Assembly: GCA_020053735.1 (NCBI GenBank)
Contig: JAGVMP010000009.1
Coordinates: 186,001 to 250,000 of the forward strand
Reading direction: 5' to 3'
DNA length: 64,000 bases
Origin: Pseudomonadota bacterium
GTDB lineage: Bacteria > Pseudomonadota > Gammaproteobacteria > Burkholderiales > Methylophilaceae
Both the position numbers and the translations under genes were made by a program. Shown piece after piece: positions 27,056-34,313 of the stretch (the first letter of the stretch is position 1; each line of letters starts with the position of its first letter). The notes below the pieces were generated by a model. The model did no database searches. It was not told the DNA's origin and saw only the letters and a program-made list of their open reading frames with translations.

Positions 27056-28846
27056 TTAAACTAGAATATCCATTAGCTGATTGTTAGCTACTAGAATATG
27101 ATTTTTAGAAAGCAGCAATGTAAAACTTTCTGCGTCAATTGGGCGGCTATAAAAGTGACCTTGCCCCTCTTCGCATTGGCGTGCTGTTAAAAAGTCTAAT
27201 TGGTGCGTTGTTTCTATGCCTTCTGCAATTACTTTCAGCTTTAGGCTATTGCCCATGCTAATAATAGCGCTAACAATAAAGCCATCGTCTTTTGCGGATT
27301 TTATACTTTGTACAAATGACTGATCAATTTTTAACACATCTATCGGAAACCGTTGTAAATGACTCAGGCTAGAACAACCAGTGCCAAAATCTTCCACTGC
27401 GAGTTTTACTCCCATTTCTTTTAGCTGTTGCAGAATTTGCGTGCTGCAATCTGTATCTCGCATCAGTACTGGTTCGGTAAATTCTAACTCTAAATATTCT
27501 GCTGCTAATCTTGTTTCAACTAATACAGCTTTCACATCTTCTACAAAGTCTTTATGTAAAAACTCTTGCGCAGATATATTAATGGCGATGCTGATGGCTG
27601 GCAGGCCTTTGTCTTGCCATGCTTTGGCTTGCTTGCAAGCTTGGCGTAATACCCAGCGGCCAATCGGTACCATTAGGCCAGAGTCTATGGCCACTGGCAA
27701 AAAAGTCTCAGGAGAAACTTCACTTAACTCGCTGTTTTGCCAGCGCAATAATGCCTCAGCTCCTGTAATCTTGCCCGTAGTAAGATTCACTATCGGCTGG
27801 TAGTGCAAAATAAATTGTTGATGATTTAACGCTAGTCTTAAATTATTTTCAATGACTAATCGTTCGGTGGCTCGGGTATTCATTTGCGCTGTAAAAAACT
27901 GATAATTATTGCGGCCTTTTTCTTTTGCGCAGTACATGGCGGTATCTGCACTTTTTAATAAAGTCTCAGCATCTGTTCCGTCAGCAGGGTAGACGCTAAT
28001 CCCAATACTGGTGGTGATATGTAACTGGTTTTTGTCTATTTCGTGCAGCGCGAGTAAATCCACTAATATTTTTTGCGCGGTTAACGCAGCATCTTCATTT
28101 TTAGATTCTGCTAACAAAATTACGAATTCATCACCGCCTTGGCGACTCACTGTATCGCTCACCCTGACACAATGTTGCAAGCGTTTAGCCACCGATTGCA
28201 ATAATTTATCGCCAGCAGCATGGCCAAGCGAATCGTTAATGTGTTTGAAGTTATCTAAATCCAGAAAAAGCACAGCAAGCTGTGTATGATGCCGACTAGC
28301 GAATGCAATCGCCTGTTCAATACGGTCGTTAAGTAACATGCGGTTTGGTAATGTGGTTAAAAAATCGTGTTGTGCAGCATGTTCCATTTTTTTCGCCATG
28401 GCTTTGGTAGCACTGACATCATGAAATACGATGACCACACCCGTTAATTTTTCTTTTTCATCATGGATGGGTGAGGTTGAATCTTCAATCTCTACTTCTG
28501 TGCCGTCACGCTTGATTAAAACTGTATTAGGCGCTAGTACTCTGGGTTTATCGATTTGCAATACCAACCCAACCGGGTCAAAAGCTGGTTTGCGCGTAAT
28601 GCCGTTGATAATATTAAATATTCGATTGACTGGCTTACCAAATGCTTCATCTCGTGGCCAGCCAGTGATTTTTTCCGCCGCAATATTCATGTAATCAATA
28701 TTGCAATCAATATCCGTGCAAATAACGGCATCGCTAATTGAATTTAGTGCAATTTCAGCACGAACTTTTATTTTGTATGATGACTCATCGATAACAATGG
28801 GCTCTTGAATCACCGCATTCTCAGAGCGAATTAAGGTATTGTCCAC
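27056..28846 (-). CDS. PAS-GGDEF-EAL c-di-GMP signalling protein
   Basis: 596 residues, no membrane segment seen, so probably cytoplasmic. A PAS domain (about 25-145, ALNSISDAVICTDIDCNIDYMN) is followed by a GGDEF domain with an intact RQGGDEF and an EAL domain with EALLR, INISAQEF, FTEPV and LKIDQSF. The usual DDFGTG of loop 6 reads EDFGTG, a conservative change at a metal-binding Asp that may lower phosphodiesterase activity. The shared 17-bp motif lies 67 bp upstream of the start. The second Crp/Fnr gene lies just upstream on the same strand, 129 bp away. Confidence 0.92.
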   Translation of the reverse strand: MDNTLIRSENAVIQEPIVIDESSYKIKVRAEIALNSISDAVICTDIDCNIDYMNIAAEKITGWPRDEAFGKPVNRIFNIINGITRKPAFDPVGLVLQIDKPRVLAPNTVLIKRDGTEVEIEDSTSPIHDEKEKLTGVVIVFHDVSATKAMAKKMEHAAQHDFLTTLPNRMLLNDRIEQAIAFASRHHTQLAVLFLDLDNFKHINDSLGHAAGDKLLQSVAKRLQHCVRVSDTVSRQGGDEFVILLAESKNEDAALTAQKILVDLLALHEIDKNQLHITTSIGISVYPADGTDAETLLKSADTAMYCAKEKGRNNYQFFTAQMNTRATERLVIENNLRLALNHQQFILHYQPIVNLTTGKITGAEALLRWQNSELSEVSPETFLPVAIDSGLMVPIGRWVLRQACKQAKAWQDKGLPAISIAINISAQEFLHKDFVEDVKAVLVETRLAAEYLELEFTEPVLMRDTDCSTQILQQLKEMGVKLAVEDFGTGCSSLSHLQRFPIDVLKIDQSFVQSIKSAKDDGFIVSAIISMGNSLKLKVIAEGIETTHQLDFLTARQCEEGQGHFYSRPIDAESFTLLLSKNHILVANNQLMDILV

Positions 28847-28912
28847 TGCATACTCGCTATTTCAGGTTGTCTTTGTAAATATAGATTGATTATCCACAAC
28901 TGAAAAAGCACG

Positions 28913-28929
28913 TCTGTGCATTAGCGAAC
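28913..28929 (+). promoter_or_regulatory. Putative Crp/Fnr-type site 5 (upstream of PAS-GGDEF-EAL)
   Basis: TCTGTGCATTAGCGAAC, 67 bp upstream of the ATG at 28846. Confidence 0.55.
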
Positions 28930-28975
28930 ATAGAGAAATTACATTGTGTTGGCTGCGCAGACTGAGTGAAAGTGA

Positions 28976-29701
28976 TTAGGTGGCGATGCCGTGCATTGCT
29001 GGCAATAGCCGGTCAAACTCTGCCTTGACGACTTGATAGCATTCACAACTGCGCTTTTCTAAATTTGGCCTGTCTAATACCTTAATATGGCCGCGGCTAT
29101 ACAGAATAAGACCTTCGTGTTGTAATCGGCCAGCGGCTTCAGTGACACCTTCACGGCGCACTCCCAGCATATTGGCGATTAATTCTTGTGTCATGCTGAG
29201 CTCGTCGCTAACCAATCTGTCTATGCTTAATAGCAACCAGCAACATAATTGCTGTTCCACCGTATGATGCCGATTACACACGGCAGTTTGTGACATTTGG
29301 GTAATTAGGGCTTGCGTGTAACGCAACAATAAGCGCTGTACTGGACCACCGCGCCCAAATTCTTCTTTTAGAAAATGCGCTTTTAAGCGATAAGCATGGC
29401 CAGCACTTTGCACCACTGCGCGACTAGGGGTGGTATCGCCACCCATAAACAATGATATGCCCAAAATGCTTTCGTTACCCACCACGGCAATTTCAGCGGA
29501 GGCACCATTTTCCATCACGTACAACAGCGAGATGATACATGTGGTTGGAAAGTAAACGTGGGTGAGTGTGCCACCAGACTCATACAGGACTTTACCCAAA
29601 GGCAGCTCGATATGCTCTAGGTTAGGGTTTAATCGTTCAAATTCCCCAAATAGTAATGCATCTAGCAGATGATTTTGTTTGGGACTTGGTGCAGAAAGCA
29701 T
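28976..29701 (-). CDS. Crp/Fnr family transcriptional regulator, copy B
   Basis: 241 residues. A cyclic-nucleotide-binding-type sensor fold (LTHVYFPTTCIISLLYVMENG) precedes a winged-helix domain with ELIANMLGVRREGVTEAAGRLQ and a C-terminal CECYQV motif. It is a paralogue of the regulator at 23640, sharing most of the recognition helix. No FNR-type cysteine cluster. A motif copy 70 bp upstream of its start suggests autoregulation. Confidence 0.9.
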   Translation of the reverse strand: MLSAPSPKQNHLLDALLFGEFERLNPNLEHIELPLGKVLYESGGTLTHVYFPTTCIISLLYVMENGASAEIAVVGNESILGISLFMGGDTTPSRAVVQSAGHAYRLKAHFLKEEFGRGGPVQRLLLRYTQALITQMSQTAVCNRHHTVEQQLCCWLLLSIDRLVSDELSMTQELIANMLGVRREGVTEAAGRLQHEGLILYSRGHIKVLDRPNLEKRSCECYQVVKAEFDRLLPAMHGIAT

Positions 29702-29770
29702 ATTTTACCTACATATCAAAAAACTAATTTATTTTTTATTTTTTGATTATAGGTAAAAGTCTACTCTCTG

Positions 29771-29787
29771 TATGTTCGGTAAGCAAC
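29771..29787 (+). promoter_or_regulatory. Putative Crp/Fnr-type site 6 (upstream of crp B)
   Basis: TATGTTCGGTAAGCAAC, a weaker match 70 bp upstream of the regulator's ATG. Confidence 0.4.
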
Positions 29788-29981
29788 ATATGAGCGCCAA
29801 TTACTTTCAATCATTTTTGGATACGGTAATTATATTGGTGGTCGGCTTAATAGACTGTGTAGTTGTATGTCAGTCAAAGTCCACTATTGTCGTGGGTTTA
29901 AACAGGATAGAGTGTGCTTAAGTAAATTTCAAAGTTGAAGCAACATGAATTTTTCAGCCATTAAACTAGTTTGTCTACACC

Positions 29982-30419
29982 ATGTCACAAATAACACTGC
30001 CACAAACTCCGCCGCCAAATAAAAGAAGCGTTGGGCCAATGAAAATGCTATTGGTTGAGGACTCCACTTTGTTACGAGAAGTATTATTTGAAACCATTAA
30101 TAATCTCAAAAATATATCGGTAGAAGGCATGGCTGGCACACAAAGTAAAGCGATATCACTGCTTGATGAAATGCAATTTGACATATTGCTGTTAGATATA
30201 GAGCTTGATGATGGCAATGGTTTCGAGGTGGTTAAACACACCAGGCTCGCGAAATATCCATTCAAAGCGCCTATTCTAATCATGCTGACTAACCATACAA
30301 CTTCACAATATTTAAGTTTAGCGAAAGATTTAGGGGTGCATTACTTTTTTGATAAATCAATGGAGTTTGATTTAGCCATTGAAGCGATTGAGTTTGAAGC
30401 AGAATGCTTTACCCATTAG
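29982..30419 (+). CDS. Stand-alone response regulator receiver protein
   Basis: 145 residues, a single REC domain with no output domain. Acidic pocket in LLVEDS, phosphoacceptor Asp in LLLDIELDDGNG, Thr in MLTNHT and Lys in FDKSMEF are all present, so phosphorylation is likely. The first 20 residues are Pro-rich; an internal start at MKMLLVED (30039) is possible. No kinase gene is adjacent. It probably works by protein interaction, as CheY-like regulators do. Confidence 0.87.
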   Translation: MSQITLPQTPPPNKRSVGPMKMLLVEDSTLLREVLFETINNLKNISVEGMAGTQSKAISLLDEMQFDILLLDIELDDGNGFEVVKHTRLAKYPFKAPILIMLTNHTTSQYLSLAKDLGVHYFFDKSMEFDLAIEAIEFEAECFTH

Positions 30420-30469
30420 CCTTGATAGCCTTTGTAAACAGTTATTCATAATAAATAATTACCCATAGT

Positions 30470-30500
30470 AAATAGCCACTGAGCTAAGCAGTGACTATTT
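30470..30500. terminator. Hairpin between convergent genes
   Basis: AAATAGCCACT and AGTGACTATTT pair over 10 of 11 positions with a 9-nt loop. No long T run; a bidirectional terminator is plausible from its position. Confidence 0.4.
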
Positions 30501-30515
30501 AAAATGGTGCAATGG

Positions 30516-30944
30516 TTAATATTTATTACCAGTATTTGCACGATCTGTACCGCCGACTGGTTTGCCTTCTAGGCCACCAGTATTCGCGCTTTCGGTCATG
30601 CCCGAATGCATATCGCTTAAGCTAACACCACCTTCGCTTTGTTTCATGCTACCAAATGTCTTTTCTTGGTGTGTCATGTATTCTGCTTTAGAAATCATAT
30701 CATCACCATTCGTATCCATTTTTTTGTTTGATTCCATCATAGTTTTTGAGTCATTTGCTGCTGCGTCTGATTTGGATGTACTTTTTTTATCCATCCGTCT
30801 TTGTTGCTGTTTGATTTGTGGGGTATCTGATGTGCCTATGTTTGAGCCATCATCCTTGTTGGTTTTTGCGTCAGTTGCAGCGTAAACAGAAAAGGAGCTT
30901 GCTAAAAGCGCAACCGTAAGGGTTGAAATGATTGTTTTGTTCAT
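30516..30944 (-). CDS. Secreted EF-hand domain protein
   Basis: 142 residues with a Sec signal peptide ending near VYAATDA (residue 22). The mature protein is polar and low complexity, with one canonical EF-hand loop (DTNGDDMISKAE) that should bind calcium, followed by KTFGSMKQ. Likely periplasmic. The motif site at 31020 lies 76 bp upstream, so it is a predicted member of the local regulon, divergent from the glycine-zipper lipoprotein. Confidence 0.8.
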   Translation of the reverse strand: MNKTIISTLTVALLASSFSVYAATDAKTNKDDGSNIGTSDTPQIKQQQRRMDKKSTSKSDAAANDSKTMMESNKKMDTNGDDMISKAEYMTHQEKTFGSMKQSEGGVSLSDMHSGMTESANTGGLEGKPVGGTDRANTGNKY

Positions 30945-31019
30945 GATAATTCCTTCATATTAAAAATATTGAAAATTCGTCAGTTGACGACTCCATCATA
31001 TGAGTCGAAATATATGCAG

Positions 31020-31036
31020 TCTGTACGATAGCGAAC
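31020..31036 (+). promoter_or_regulatory. Putative Crp/Fnr-type site 7 (EF-hand gene side)
   Basis: TCTGTACGATAGCGAAC, a perfect match to the consensus, 76 bp upstream of the minus-strand EF-hand gene. Confidence 0.65.
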
Positions 31037-31067
31037 CTAAATTTAACTAAAAATAATTTTTTTATAT

Positions 31068-31084
31068 GCTCGCTGTCGTACAGA
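31068..31084 (-). promoter_or_regulatory. Putative Crp/Fnr-type site 8 (glycine-zipper gene side)
   Basis: On the minus strand TCTGTACGACAGCGAGC, 67 bp upstream of the plus-strand gene at 31151. Together with site 7 it gives one site per divergent promoter, in opposite orientation. Confidence 0.6.
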
Positions 31085-31150
31085 CTAAGGGTTTGTAAAA
31101 ACGATAATTGAAGTTTAATCATTTGAGTAATACGAAAGAGAAGGTATGTC

Positions 31151-31375
31151 ATGACTATCGTTAATGGATTTGCATCACGTGTTTTAATGGTTATTTTTTT
31201 ATTGAGTTTAGCAGGGTGTGCTGGCATGTCTTCTCGCGATAAAAGTACCGCAATTGGTGCTGGCATTGGGGGCGTAGCTGGTGCTGTGCTTACTGGTGGC
31301 GGCGTGTTAGGCACTGTGGGCGGCGCAGCAGTTGGTGGCGTTATCGGCAATCAAATAGGTAAAGATAAAGACTAA
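31151..31375 (+). CDS. Glycine-zipper lipoprotein (OsmB/SlyB-like)
   Basis: 74 residues. A signal peptide ends in the lipobox LAGC (Cys23), then a hydrophobic glycine-zipper segment (GAGIGGVAGAVLTGGG and onward) and a charged end. Such proteins sit in the outer membrane and are often osmotically or stress induced. GAGAAGG precedes the start by about 5 bases. The shared motif lies 67 bp upstream. Confidence 0.85.
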   Translation: MTIVNGFASRVLMVIFLLSLAGCAGMSSRDKSTAIGAGIGGVAGAVLTGGGVLGTVGGAAVGGVIGNQIGKDKD

Positions 31376-31535
31376 TTTAATCCGCTGTTATGCTTAAGGC
31401 GTTTTAACAAAGCGCTAAATCATTTGGGGTTAGTTGTCTACTTGATACTTGCTCTCAAGTCTTAACAGAGCAGTAGGCGGCGATTACTACGATGCTAATA
31501 GTGCTTATCAAGATATAGTCAGATGAGCAAACGTA

Positions 31536-31715
31536 TCATTCTGCGATTTTCAACTTAGCAAGTTGATGCTTGCTAATGTTGCCGCGCCATTGGCAATGGT
31601 GACATTTGTAACGATTTAAAGGTATTAATATGCTGGTGATGCGATCTATAAAGCGTCTACGAATACGAGAAGCACAGCTAGCACAATGTGGGCACTTGCA
31701 AGAATCATCTTTCAT
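31536..31715 (-). CDS. Small double-CxxC zinc-ribbon protein
   Basis: A 59-residue protein read directly from the minus strand. It has CKCPHC near residues 6-11, a further Cys14, then a basic/hydrophobic stretch and KCHHC at 37-41 followed by QWRG, which together make a zinc ribbon. Related short proteins occur as membrane-associated or nucleic-acid-associated factors of unknown role. AGAAGAAA lies upstream of the ATG. A plus-strand frame at 31630-31824 overlaps it but has no recognisable content, so I treat that one as the shadow. A motif copy at 31863 is 148 bp upstream. Confidence 0.72.
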   Translation of the reverse strand: MKDDSCKCPHCASCASRIRRRFIDRITSILIPLNRYKCHHCQWRGNISKHQLAKLKIAE

Positions 31716-32085
31716 CGATATTTCTTCTAAAGCCTTTAAATTATATTCAGACGCTATGTTAAACCTATCTCATCGCTATCATTTGTGCGTCTCCGAACAT
31801 TTAAAGATAATAATTTTAACCTAACTCAACAAGTCACCTACTTACTCACTTACATTCTGAATGTGCGTTATCGTACAGACGATATACATGCATCAAATCA
31901 TAATTAAGCATATGACGTGCATAAGAATGGTAATAACAGGTTCAGAGTTTTTTGGGGTGAATCTGACCAAGAAGAAGCTAGAGATTTAATTATTTGTCCC
32001 TTGCTGTTTTTCTTAGAATACTGATTCCAGCCAATATTTTAAAAGCAATATTTTTGCACTAAAAAATTAAAAGAAAGAGTCTGCA
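31716..32085. other. Intergenic region between divergent zinc-ribbon and hydrolase genes
   Basis: 370 bp, AT-rich. It contains motif site 9 at 31863-31879 and presumably both promoters. I see no further ORF or hairpin of note. Confidence 0.6.
31863..31879 (-). promoter_or_regulatory. Putative Crp/Fnr-type site 9
   Basis: On the minus strand TCTGTACGATAACGCAC. It lies 148 bp upstream of the zinc-ribbon gene and 207 bp upstream of the alpha/beta hydrolase gene. Confidence 0.55.
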
Positions 32086-32910
32086 ATGAGTTACATCACT
32101 ACAAAAGACAATACAAAACTGTTTCACAAAGACTGGGGTACAGGTAAGCCTGTCATATTTATGCATGGCTGGCCGCTGTCGTCCGATAGTTGGGATGATC
32201 ACGCAATGGCTGTAGCAGATGCAGGTTTCCGTAGCATTTCCTACGACAGGCGTGGTTTTGGCCGGTCTACCCATCCATGGGGTGGCTACGATTACAACAC
32301 ACTGGCTGACGATTTGGCAGCAGTGATTGAGCAAACTGGCTCTGAAGATGCCACATTAGTTGGTTTCTCTATGGGTGGCGGCGAAGTGGCGCGTTATATG
32401 TCTCGTCATGGTGGTAAATCGGTTTCTAAAGCTGTATTGGTGTCATCGATTGTGCCCTATATGTTATTGACAGATGACAACCCAAGCGGCACAGAACAAA
32501 GCAAGTTTGACGAGATGGCAATGAGTATAAAGGAAGACCGGCCTGCATTTTTTGCTGAGTTCTTTAAAACTTTTTATGGAGTAAGTAAGCTATCTCATCC
32601 TGCTAGCCAAGAGGTTCTTGAGTGGTCAAGAAGTGTGAGCATGTTAGCCAATTTAAAGGCGACGTTGGCATGCGCGCAAGCCTTCTCATCCACAGATTTC
32701 CGTCCCGATTTAAGCGCTTTTATAGTACCCACATTGATTATTCATGGTACAGAAGATAAAACTGTGCCAATAGACGCGTCTAGCCGCGCAGCAGCCAAAG
32801 GTATAGCGCATGCACAATTGATTGAATACCAAGACGCACCGCATGGTCTATTAATAAGTGAAAAAGAACGTTTTAGCCAAGATTTACTCGCATTTTTGCG
32901 TAATAAATAG
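32086..32910 (+). CDS. Alpha/beta hydrolase (non-heme chloroperoxidase/arylesterase type)
   Basis: 274 residues. Oxyanion region HGWPLSSDSW, nucleophile elbow GFSMGGGE (Ser), acid residue in HGTEDKTVP and catalytic His in APHGL are all in place. The sequence is close to the bacterial cofactor-free haloperoxidase/esterase group, whose members hydrolyse esters and can perhydrolyse acids; the natural substrate is unknown. AAAGAAAGAG precedes the ATG. It is followed by a general-stress-type protein after 42 bp, probably in one operon. Confidence 0.92.
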   Translation: MSYITTKDNTKLFHKDWGTGKPVIFMHGWPLSSDSWDDHAMAVADAGFRSISYDRRGFGRSTHPWGGYDYNTLADDLAAVIEQTGSEDATLVGFSMGGGEVARYMSRHGGKSVSKAVLVSSIVPYMLLTDDNPSGTEQSKFDEMAMSIKEDRPAFFAEFFKTFYGVSKLSHPASQEVLEWSRSVSMLANLKATLACAQAFSSTDFRPDLSAFIVPTLIIHGTEDKTVPIDASSRAAAKGIAHAQLIEYQDAPHGLLISEKERFSQDLLAFLRNK

Positions 32911-32952
32911 AGCGTAGTTTTTAAGAGTTACTTTAATGATAAGGGTATTCAG

Positions 32953-33450
32953 ATGAACGTTAAGCACCAACAAACGAACGAACTAAGCAAGCTTGGTGAG
33001 TTAATTGAGGATATGTCAGTTGCCATGCTTACCACCGTTGATAAGGCGGAAGGTACGTTGCTGAGTAGACCAATGACACCGCAAGAAATGTGCGAGCAGG
33101 GTGCAATCTGGTTTTTAACAGATCCTAACTCAAATAAGGTGAAACATTTAGAAGAAATGAATTTGGGATTTTCAAACGAGGTGAATAGCACCTATGTTTC
33201 CATCTCTGGTCATGGCGAAATCGTTGAAGACCGCGAGCGTATTGAAAGTTTGTGGACAATATTTGCACGACCTTGGTTTCCAGAGGGTGTGGATTCTAGC
33301 AATTTGGCCTTACTAAAATTTGTGCCGCATTGTGCTGAGTTTTGGGATGGTTCAAACAGCAAAATGGTCCGCATGTTCTCAATGGTAGCGTCCATTGCAG
33401 CAGCAAAACCAATCGGGATGGCTGAGCATGGTCATTTAGAAACACTTTAA
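32953..33450 (+). CDS. Pyridoxamine 5'-phosphate oxidase-like general stress protein (GSP26 type)
   Basis: 165 residues of the split-barrel flavin-binding fold. Motifs: SVAMLTTVD, LLSRPMTPQE, IWFLTDPNSNKVKHLE, VSISGHGEIVEDRERIESLW. These proteins bind FMN, FAD or F420 and are linked to general stress, but no residue set here proves enzymatic activity. It follows the hydrolase and precedes a lipoprotein gene. Confidence 0.88.
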   Translation: MNVKHQQTNELSKLGELIEDMSVAMLTTVDKAEGTLLSRPMTPQEMCEQGAIWFLTDPNSNKVKHLEEMNLGFSNEVNSTYVSISGHGEIVEDRERIESLWTIFARPWFPEGVDSSNLALLKFVPHCAEFWDGSNSKMVRMFSMVASIAAAKPIGMAEHGHLETL

Positions 33451-33486
33451 CAATTCGCAACCCATTTTTTAATCAAAGGAATTTCA

Positions 33487-33744
33487 ATGAAAAAATCAAT
33501 CTTATTATTAGCATTATTCTCAGGTATCGCTTTAAGTGCATGCGATCAATCGCCTGACACTGTTCTTGTGCCCGTGCCAGGACCTGCTGGCGCCACTGGG
33601 GCTACTGGAGAATCTGGCGATGCAGGGATTCAGGGTCAGCCTGGCGAATCTGGCGGCGATACGACCATTATTATTCCACCACCCGTTGTTGATATGCCAC
33701 CGGAAGTTGTGCCTGAACCATCTTCTGAGGCGCCTGCTAATTAA
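33487..33744 (+). CDS. Collagen-like lipoprotein
   Basis: 85 residues. A signal peptide with lipobox LSAC (Cys19) is followed by a short run of Gly-X-Y triplets (GPAGATGATGESGDAG and onward, about eight triplets) and then a Pro/Val/Glu-rich tail. This should be a membrane-anchored surface or periplasmic protein with a short collagen-like trimerising segment. AAAGGAAT precedes the ATG. Similar short collagen-like lipoproteins occur singly in proteobacteria; the function is unknown. Confidence 0.82.
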   Translation: MKKSILLLALFSGIALSACDQSPDTVLVPVPGPAGATGATGESGDAGIQGQPGESGGDTTIIIPPPVVDMPPEVVPEPSSEAPAN

Positions 33745-33776
33745 TCATCCATTAAAAACCAGTATTGGAGAACATC

Positions 33777-33935
33777 ATGAGTATAGGGACCATATTATTA
33801 ATTATCTTGATTTTAATGCTAGTAGGCGCATTGCCAAGCTGGTCACACAGCAAAAGTTGGGGTTATGGCCCTAGTGGTGGCTTAGGACTGGTTGTTGTTG
33901 TTTTAATTATATTAGTGCTAATGGGCAAAATTTAA
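33777..33935 (+). CDS. DUF3309 family small membrane protein
   Basis: A 52-residue protein too short to stand out as an ORF: two hydrophobic segments (about 3-20 and 35-50) flank the conserved SKSWGYGPSGGLG centre, the DUF3309 signature. GGAG sits 7 bases before the ATG. It lies 32 bp after the collagen-like lipoprotein gene and probably belongs to the same transcript. Function unknown; the family is common in soil and plant-associated proteobacteria. Confidence 0.85.
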   Translation: MSIGTILLIILILMLVGALPSWSHSKSWGYGPSGGLGLVVVVLIILVLMGKI

Positions 33936-33984
33936 TCTATCTGGTTCGGGATGTATTTTTGTGAAAAGTATTAGCACAATTATC

Positions 33985-34055
33985 CCATGCTTTTAACGGA
34001 TAGTGTTTTGTCGGGCGCGATTGCAAACCTTCAAGGCTATCCGTTATAAGCATGG
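33985..34055. repeat. 19-bp inverted repeat (18 of 19 matching) with 33-bp spacer
   Basis: CCATGCTTTTAACGGATAG at 33985-34003 and its near reverse complement at 34037-34055. Within a 378-bp gap before the glucan synthase gene. It may be a remnant of a small mobile element, a recombination site or a structured RNA. Confidence 0.65.
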
Positions 34056-34071
34056 ATTTATTACTATTTTA

Positions 34072-34101
34072 GCTTACCAAGCCGTTAAAGGCGGTAAGTT
34101 A
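34072..34101. repeat. Second hairpin in the pre-glucan-synthase gap
   Basis: CTTACC and GGTAAG, with inner GCC and GGC, form a 9-bp stem with a two-base bulge and a 6-nt loop. Function unknown. Confidence 0.4.
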
Positions 34102-34186
34102 GAATGGTTTGCATCGACCAATCAGATACAAACGTGTTTGCAAAATACACCTCTCTCTGCTTAATTCTTTAAATGCAGGTTGAAAC

Positions 34187-34203
34187 TATGTGCGGCATCG
34201 CAC
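34187..34203 (+). promoter_or_regulatory. Putative Crp/Fnr-type site 10 (upstream of glucan synthase)
   Basis: TATGTGCGGCATCGCAC, a partial match, about 110 bp upstream of the ATG at 34314. Confidence 0.4.
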
Positions 34204-34313
34204 AGTGATTTTGACCCTGTCAATGTAGATTAACTACTTTAGTCTTACGCAATTTTGTGACTAAGATTGTCAGCTTTTCAATTAACGTTTTTTTATCAAT
34301 TTGATTGAAGGTT

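Noticed and set aside
31630-31824. 64-codon plus-strand ORF
   Set aside because: No family resemblance, and it covers the minus-strand zinc-ribbon gene with clear CxxC pairs.
34305-34313. TTG start for the glucan synthase
   Set aside because: An ATG lies three codons downstream; the gain is trivial and the TTG has no better ribosome site, so the ATG is preferred.
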